From positions 1 to 11,585 of the forward strand of contig MFMD01000004.1 of NCBI GenBank assembly GCA_001781715.1: 11,585 nucleotides of DNA, given 5' to 3'. The stretch's first letter is position 1; each line of letters starts with the position of its first letter. Below are positions 7,601-11,585 of the stretch, in pieces. The notes beneath the pieces were generated by a model, which did no database searches, was not told where the DNA came from, and saw nothing but the letters and a program-made list of their open reading frames with translations. The translations under genes were made by a program, and so were the position numbers. The stretch is from Candidatus Kaiserbacteria bacterium RIFCSPLOWO2_01_FULL_55_19. Its GTDB lineage: Bacteria > Patescibacteriota > Minisyncoccia > Phycocordibacterales > Phycocordibacteraceae.

Positions 7601-8363
7601 CGAGCTTCTCGCGCTCTGCGGCACCCGCGTGTTCGTAGCGCGCAGAGAGCGTCTTCTCAAGTTCCTTGAGGTCAAGTTTGCAGAAAATATCGTAGATGGC
7701 CTCGGCGCCAATTCGTGCCTCAAAGAGGCCCCCGTAGCGCACGGAGAAGCGGTGATACTCAAGCTCATCAAGCACCTTGCCAACAACGATGCCATCAATC
7801 TCGGCCTTCGTAATTGTCATCTTCTCTTTAAGCGCATCGCGCTCCTTGTCGCTCGTGAGCGCCTTGTACTTTGATTTAAACTCGCTCTCCAGCTCGGAGA
7901 GAAGACGCTTCTTCTCCTCCTCGGCTATCTTGGTGATGATGTAGCCCGCGAAGTAGACGACCTTTTCAATATCGGTTGCGGACGCGCCCAGGAGGAGCGC
8001 CATACGGCTCGGTACGGAGCGGAGGAACCAGATGTGCGCAACGGGCGTACAGAGCTCAATGTGGCCCATGCGCTCGCGGCGGACAATAGAACGGGTGATT
8101 TCAACGCCGCACTTGTCGCAGACGATACCCTTGTAGCGGATGCCTTTGTACTTGCCGCAGTAGCATTCGTAATCCTTTTCAGGGCCGAAGATTTTCTCGT
8201 CAAAGAGCCCATGCTTCTCGGAGCGCTGGGTGCGGTAGTTGATGGTTTCGGGCTTAGTGATTTCGCCGCTACTCCACGCAAGAATGCGTTCAGGCGAAGC
8301 GAGCGTGAGACGAAGACCGTTCCAAGTGTCGCGCGGAGGGAGTTTGCGGGATGTGAATGCCAT
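4641..8363 (-). CDS. rpoC: DNA-directed RNA polymerase subunit beta'
   Basis: A 1240-aa catalytic subunit of RNA polymerase. The N-terminal zinc site is C67, C69, C82 and C85. The active site NADFDGDQMAVH carries the Mg-binding Asp502, Asp504 and Asp506. The bridge helix lies at about 790-826 (GLNPIEYFMSTHGARKG onward). The second zinc site is C838, C910, C917 and C920. The trigger-loop segment GEPGTQLTMRTFHAGG has Met954, Arg955 and His958 in the expected places. Directly after it the chain continues with VVSVGGDITSGLPRVEE, so the large SI3 insertion of E. coli beta' is missing. E. coli beta' has about 1407 residues. The C-terminus follows the conserved LIPSGTGF by about 37 residues and ends in a basic, Ser/Thr-rich tail. 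It begins 44 nt after rpoB. No Shine-Dalgarno precedes the ATG at 8363. Confidence 0.98.
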   Translation of the reverse strand: MAFTSRKLPPRDTWNGLRLTLASPERILAWSSGEITKPETINYRTQRSEKHGLFDEKIFGPEKDYECYCGKYKGIRYKGIVCDKCGVEITRSIVRRERMGHIELCTPVAHIWFLRSVPSRMALLLGASATDIEKVVYFAGYIITKIAEEEKKRLLSELESEFKSKYKALTSDKERDALKEKMTITKAEIDGIVVGKVLDELEYHRFSVRYGGLFEARIGAEAIYDIFCKLDLKELEKTLSARYEHAGAAEREKLAKRLSLIAGLIASGVRPEWLFLTRIPVIPPALRPMVALEGGRHATSDVNDLYRRVINRNNRLKKLIDIHAPEVILRNEKRILQEAVDALLDNSIRKSGAAAGAMTLAQRRPLKSLADYLKGKQGYFRQNLLGKRVDYSGRSVIVVGPDLELDECGLPKHMALELFRPFVIAGLLERELAFNIRGAGRLIEDGVAEVWELLEEAIKGKYVLLNRAPTLHRQGIQAFRPRLIEGDAIQLHPLVCNAFNADFDGDQMAVHVPLSEEAQWEAANIMSANKNILKPGSGEMIVLTGKPLDIILGVYWLTKAVEKVKGSGEHFASPNSAILASEYDAIDLRAKINVLPVEGKKKYETFDGHPFETTVGRLLFNTVLPADYPFINETITKKVLARIVTDCIARYGLDAVPAIVNKVKRFGFDYATRSGISWAIDDVSVPKQKSRIISEAAIKVAKIQGDYENGLLAEEEKRRMAIEIWQGTKQAVEEQVAAELNPMGSVADMVKSGARGTLGNLTQMAGMKGLIQDTSGKTIEVPIISSMIEGLNPIEYFMSTHGARKGLTDTALGTAKAGYLTRRLFDVAQDSIVTEANCGTDRGVKINRISASGIQINYAEALRGRVLAEDAKDADGTVLFKKGHYLSILDADALATSTVNTVVSRSPMSCETRYGICQTCYGMDLTSQELVDLGEAVGTVAAQAIGEPGTQLTMRTFHAGGVVSVGGDITSGLPRVEEVFEKRSPKNPAVISKSDGLVTEIKEEGREKVIVVAPVEGKGKKDGSAYEYLAPYPRVPLVKAGDSVVRGQILTDGSADLDDLFEYAGRAMVQEYIITEASKIYELQGAPVSRKHLEVVVKQMFSRVKITDAGDTDYSVGDVVEDWEIVKSVKEMEKAGKIAPKSKEIVLGIKESALSRRSFLSAASFEQTTKILINAALRGSVDRLRGLKENVILGRLIPSGTGFAGSKKHASIKKLQAERPAPVYSESRTTSFAPRATRAL

Positions 8364-8369
8364 AATAAA

Positions 8370-8400
8370 TAGTTAGTAGGTTGTAGCTGGTAGTAAGTAG
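8370..8400 (-). repeat. Four 7-nt CTACNNN repeats in the rpoB-rpoC gap
   Basis: Read on the minus strand, the gap contains CTACTTA, CTACCAG, CTACAAC and CTACTAA followed by CTA, a strict 7-nt period with constant CTAC and variable NNN. It fills most of the 44-nt space between the rpoB stop and the rpoC start and leaves no room for a normal ribosome site. Its role is unknown. It could be a simple repeat or an unstructured, C/A/T-rich translation enhancer. Confidence 0.8.
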
Positions 8401-8407
8401 CAATTCA

Positions 8408-11400
8408 TTACACCTCCGCGGACGGCGGGAGATTCAGCGGCTCAACATCGAGCGCAAGACCGCGAATCTGGTTGGTAAGCACGGCAAACGAGGCGGGAGT
8501 GCCCGTGTGACTAATCGGTTCACCCTTCACAATCGCGTCAAAGGCGGCTGACCGACCCTGAATATCGTCTGACTTGATGGTGAGCATTTCGCGCAGCGTG
8601 TAGGCGGCGCCGTAGCCAAGCAAGGCCCATACTTCCATTTCGCCGAAGCGTTGGCCGCCGTTCTGTGCCTTGCCCCCAAGCGGCTGCTGCGTGATGAGAC
8701 TGTACGGACCGATGGAACGCATATGGATTTTGTCCTCCACCATGTGATGCAGTTTAAGAATATACATATACCCGACCGCGATGGTCTGGGCGAATGCCAT
8801 ACCGGTGCGGCCGTCGTAGAGTTGCATCTTGCCGCCGCGGTCAAAGCCCGCCGTGGCGAGCTCGTCGCGAATCTCGTCTGCGGTCGCGCCCGCAAACGGC
8901 GGGACAACGGCCTGATACTTGAGCGTGTGCGCCGCGAGCCCGAGGTGCATCTCCAGAATCTGTCCGAGATTCATACGGCTGGGAACGCCAAGCGGGGTGA
9001 GAATAAGGTCAATCGGATTGCCGTCCTTGTCATACGGCATATCAGCGACCGGAAGCACGCGACTGATAACACCTTTGTTGCCGTGACGGCCGGCGAGCTT
9101 GTCGCCTACCGACACATTGCGCACCTGCGCAACTGTCACGACAATCTTCTTGATGATGCCCGTCTCAAGCTGATCGCCCTTCTCGCGGGAGAAGACGCGC
9201 ACGCCGATAACGCGACCGCGCTTGCCGCCCTCCATGCGAAGCGAGGTGTCCTTCACATCCTTCGCCTTGTCGCCGAAGATACTGCGAAGCAGGCGCTCTT
9301 CCGGCGTGAGCTGGGTCTCGCCCTTCGGGGTCACCTTGCCGACGAGGATGTCGCCCGGGCGCACTTCGGCGCCGATGCGGATGACTCCCTCTTCGTCGAG
9401 ATTCTTGAGGCGCATCTCGCCCACATTTGGAATGTCGTGCGTTGTCGTCTCGGGACCGAGCTTTGTGTCGCGCACCACGCAGTCAAAGTCCTCAATGTGA
9501 ACGGTGGTGAACTTCGCCTCTTCAACGAGCCGCTCGGAAATAATGATGGCGTCTTCGTAGTTCGCACCGTTCCAGCTCATAAACGCGACGCGCACATTCT
9601 GACCGAGCGCGAGCTGGCCCTGGTCGGTAGAGGAGTTGTCGGCAAGCACACTACCCTTCTTCACCTTATCGCCAAGCACCACCGACGGCCGCTGCATGAA
9701 GGCAGAGTTCTGGTTGGTCTGGGTGAGTCCTTGGAGGCGGTATTCCTTCTTCTTACCGTCCTTGTTCTCTACAACAACCCTGCGGGCATCTACATAGGTC
9801 ACTTCGCCAGATTCCTCGGCGAGGACGAGACGGCCTGTGGAGCGCGCCGCGTGCGTCTCGATACCGGTCGCAACAAGTGGGGCCTCGGGGATAAGGACCG
9901 GGGTCGCCTGCTTCTGCATGTTGGAACCCATCAGCGCGCGGTTGGCGTCGTCGTGGTCAACGAACGGAATCATACAGGTCGCAATGGAGAACATCTGGTA
10001 GGTTGACGCGTCCATCAAAGTGATAGCGTCTCGCGGAACGATGGCTGGGTCGCCCTTGTGGCGCGCCTCAACGAACTCGGGGACGATGCGGTTGTGAGCA
10101 TCGAGCTTGGTTGCGCCGTGCGCAATCATCTCAAGCTCTTCATCAAGCGCGTTCAGGTAGACAATCTCATCAGAGACTTTCCCGTTCTTGACGCGGACAT
10201 ACGGCGTCTCAATAACCCCGAAATCGTTGGTGCGTGCGTGGGTCGCGAGACGGAGAATGAGGCCGATGTTCTGACCTTCTGGCGTATGGATAGGACACAA
10301 GCGGCCGTAGTGGGAGGGGTGTACATCGCGCACCTCGAAGCCCGCGCGCTCGCGGGTAAGACCGCCCGGACCAAGCGCCGAGAGCGTGCGCATATTCTCA
10401 AGCTCGGCAAGAATGTTCTGCTGGTCCATAAATTGCGAGAGCTGGTTGGCGGTGAAGAACTCGTGCACGGAAGCATGGAAGGGGCGCGGATTCACGAGCG
10501 CCATGGGCAGGGTCGTCTCGCTCTCAATCGTACTCATGCGGTCTTGGATATTGCGCTTCATACGGCTCATACCGACACGCATTCGCGCTTGGAGGAGTTC
10601 GCCGACGAAACGGACGCGGCGGAAGCCGAGATGGTCAATGTCGTCCGGACGCGCGGAAGAATCGGCATTCAGCTTCGTGATTTCAGAAATGATGCGGATG
10701 AAGTCGGTGAGGCCGAGGGTACGCTTCTCGAGCGCCTTCTCGGTAGTCGAGAGGCCGAAACGCGCGTTGAGACGGTGGCGGCCGACGCGGCCGACATCGT
10801 AGCGCTCCGCCGAGAAGAGCGACTGCACGAAGTTCTTCGCATTCTCGGGTGTCGCGAGGTCGCCGTCGCGCATGCGGCGGTGTATTTCAATATAGGCCTC
10901 TTCAATTGACTTGGTCTCGTCGTGCGCCAGCGTCGCCTTGATAGCGGAGAGTGCGAGCGGATTCTTAGCGAAATGCTTGGTGATTGCCTCGCCCAATCCC
11001 CCGCCGAAGACGGTAAGAAGCTGGGTGATAGGGAACTTGCGCTTGCGGTCAATCTTCACGAAAATAGCGCCGTCCGCTTCTGAATCTATCTCAATCCAGA
11101 CGCCGCGAAGCGGAATAATCTTGGCACCGAAGTATGGCTTGCCACGGATAAGCTCGGAGACAAAGAACGCGCCGAAGCTCCGCGCGAGCTGCGGGACAAT
11201 CGCGCGCTCAACACCCGAGACGATAAACGAGCCGTGCGGCGTCATCATCGGCATGTCGGTGAGGAAAATCTCCTGCGTCTTCTCCGAACCGAAGGTCTTG
11301 TTCAGGAGCTTCACCGTCACCTTAATCGGCGCTTCGTAGGTGCGCATATTCTCGCGCGCGAAGGTCTCGTCATACTTCGGCTCACCAATTTCAAAACTCT

Positions 11401-11584
11401 CAAACTGCATCTGGAACTTCTTCCCCGAGTAGTCGGTGATAGGAGAGAACTCCTTGAAGAGTTCGGTGAGGCCGTCTTGGAGAAGCCAGTCAAACGAAGA
11501 CCGCTGGTGCCCGACGAGATCCGGAAACGGGACGGAGGGAGCTCGGTACGCACCAAAGGTCTTCTGAACGATGTTTTTGAGCAT
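8408..11584 (-). CDS. rpoB: DNA-directed RNA polymerase subunit beta
   Basis: A 1058-aa core polymerase subunit, shorter than E. coli beta (1342 aa) because the lineage-specific insertions are absent. It opens with the typical N-terminus (PFPDLVGHQRSSFDWLLQDG), followed by the lobe and protrusion domains. The rifampicin-binding region (QLSQFMDQQN at 381-390, then SALGPGGLTRERAGFEVRD) is well conserved overall. The segment VHPSHYGRLCPIHTPEGQNIGL is at 421-442. The active-centre lysine region SVGDKLAGRHGNKGVIS is at 825-841. The C-terminal clamp segment GGKAQNGGQRFGEMEVWAL, which contacts beta', is near 970-988. Inside the rifampicin region Asn397 and Thr400 replace the E. coli His526 and Arg529. 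The ATG at 11584 gives a sensible N-terminus, but only one base of upstream sequence is available, so a short extension and the ribosome site cannot be judged. It is the first visible gene of the block. Its promoter lies outside the window. Confidence 0.98.
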   Translation of the reverse strand: MLKNIVQKTFGAYRAPSVPFPDLVGHQRSSFDWLLQDGLTELFKEFSPITDYSGKKFQMQFESFEIGEPKYDETFARENMRTYEAPIKVTVKLLNKTFGSEKTQEIFLTDMPMMTPHGSFIVSGVERAIVPQLARSFGAFFVSELIRGKPYFGAKIIPLRGVWIEIDSEADGAIFVKIDRKRKFPITQLLTVFGGGLGEAITKHFAKNPLALSAIKATLAHDETKSIEEAYIEIHRRMRDGDLATPENAKNFVQSLFSAERYDVGRVGRHRLNARFGLSTTEKALEKRTLGLTDFIRIISEITKLNADSSARPDDIDHLGFRRVRFVGELLQARMRVGMSRMKRNIQDRMSTIESETTLPMALVNPRPFHASVHEFFTANQLSQFMDQQNILAELENMRTLSALGPGGLTRERAGFEVRDVHPSHYGRLCPIHTPEGQNIGLILRLATHARTNDFGVIETPYVRVKNGKVSDEIVYLNALDEELEMIAHGATKLDAHNRIVPEFVEARHKGDPAIVPRDAITLMDASTYQMFSIATCMIPFVDHDDANRALMGSNMQKQATPVLIPEAPLVATGIETHAARSTGRLVLAEESGEVTYVDARRVVVENKDGKKKEYRLQGLTQTNQNSAFMQRPSVVLGDKVKKGSVLADNSSTDQGQLALGQNVRVAFMSWNGANYEDAIIISERLVEEAKFTTVHIEDFDCVVRDTKLGPETTTHDIPNVGEMRLKNLDEEGVIRIGAEVRPGDILVGKVTPKGETQLTPEERLLRSIFGDKAKDVKDTSLRMEGGKRGRVIGVRVFSREKGDQLETGIIKKIVVTVAQVRNVSVGDKLAGRHGNKGVISRVLPVADMPYDKDGNPIDLILTPLGVPSRMNLGQILEMHLGLAAHTLKYQAVVPPFAGATADEIRDELATAGFDRGGKMQLYDGRTGMAFAQTIAVGYMYILKLHHMVEDKIHMRSIGPYSLITQQPLGGKAQNGGQRFGEMEVWALLGYGAAYTLREMLTIKSDDIQGRSAAFDAIVKGEPISHTGTPASFAVLTNQIRGLALDVEPLNLPPSAEV

Positions 11585-11585
11585 G

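Noticed and set aside
8651..10006. A 451-codon open frame on the plus strand opposite rpoB
   Set aside because: It lies fully antisense to a highly conserved gene, has low-complexity His/Arg/Leu-rich content and no recognisable domain. Long antisense frames arise from codon bias in GC-richer genes.

Overview
The window is a piece of a bacterial chromosome with moderate GC content. It is dominated by one long block of information-processing genes on the minus strand. Read in transcription order (right to left) these are rpoB (RNA polymerase beta), rpoC (beta'), dnaG (primase) and rpoD (primary sigma factor). The gaps between them are 44, 22 and 47 nt, so a single operon is likely. RpoB (1058 aa) and RpoC (1240 aa) are compact, without the large insertions of the enterobacterial subunits. 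The sigma factor carries a Lys/Arg-rich N-terminal tail, and most genes in the block lack a clear Shine-Dalgarno sequence. Together these traits suggest a reduced-genome bacterium of the Patescibacteria/Candidate Phyla Radiation, probably Parcubacteria-like. That placement is an inference and was not tested with a tree.

Layout from left to right: positions 1-166 hold an exact 81-bp tandem duplication of the 3' end of a plus-strand gene, whose C-terminus looks like a thioredoxin/DsbA fold. Positions 160-269 hold a perfect 27-bp inverted repeat that encloses two smaller hairpins. A minus-strand PD-(D/E)XK (RecB/Cas4-like) nuclease gene follows at 271-1092. Positions 1093-1226 form a compact divergent control region with overlapping promoters: one appears leaderless and drives the nuclease, the other drives a small plus-strand gene through a leader that can fold into competing hairpins. 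The small gene (1227-1574) looks like a tautomerase-superfamily protein with a catalytic-type Pro2. It converges on rpoD across a shared hairpin terminator (1605-1639). The rest of the window is the rpoD-dnaG-rpoC-rpoB block.

The four large genes work together. RpoB and RpoC form the catalytic core of RNA polymerase, RpoD directs it to housekeeping promoters, and DnaG lays down primers for DNA replication. The arrangement therefore couples transcription and replication initiation functions in one expression unit. The left 1.6 kb is accessory in character. I see no clear previously undescribed multi-gene system. The items most worth a second look are the three-hairpin inverted repeat, the possible RNA switch before the tautomerase-like gene, the basic tail of the sigma factor, and the rifampicin-site residues of RpoB.
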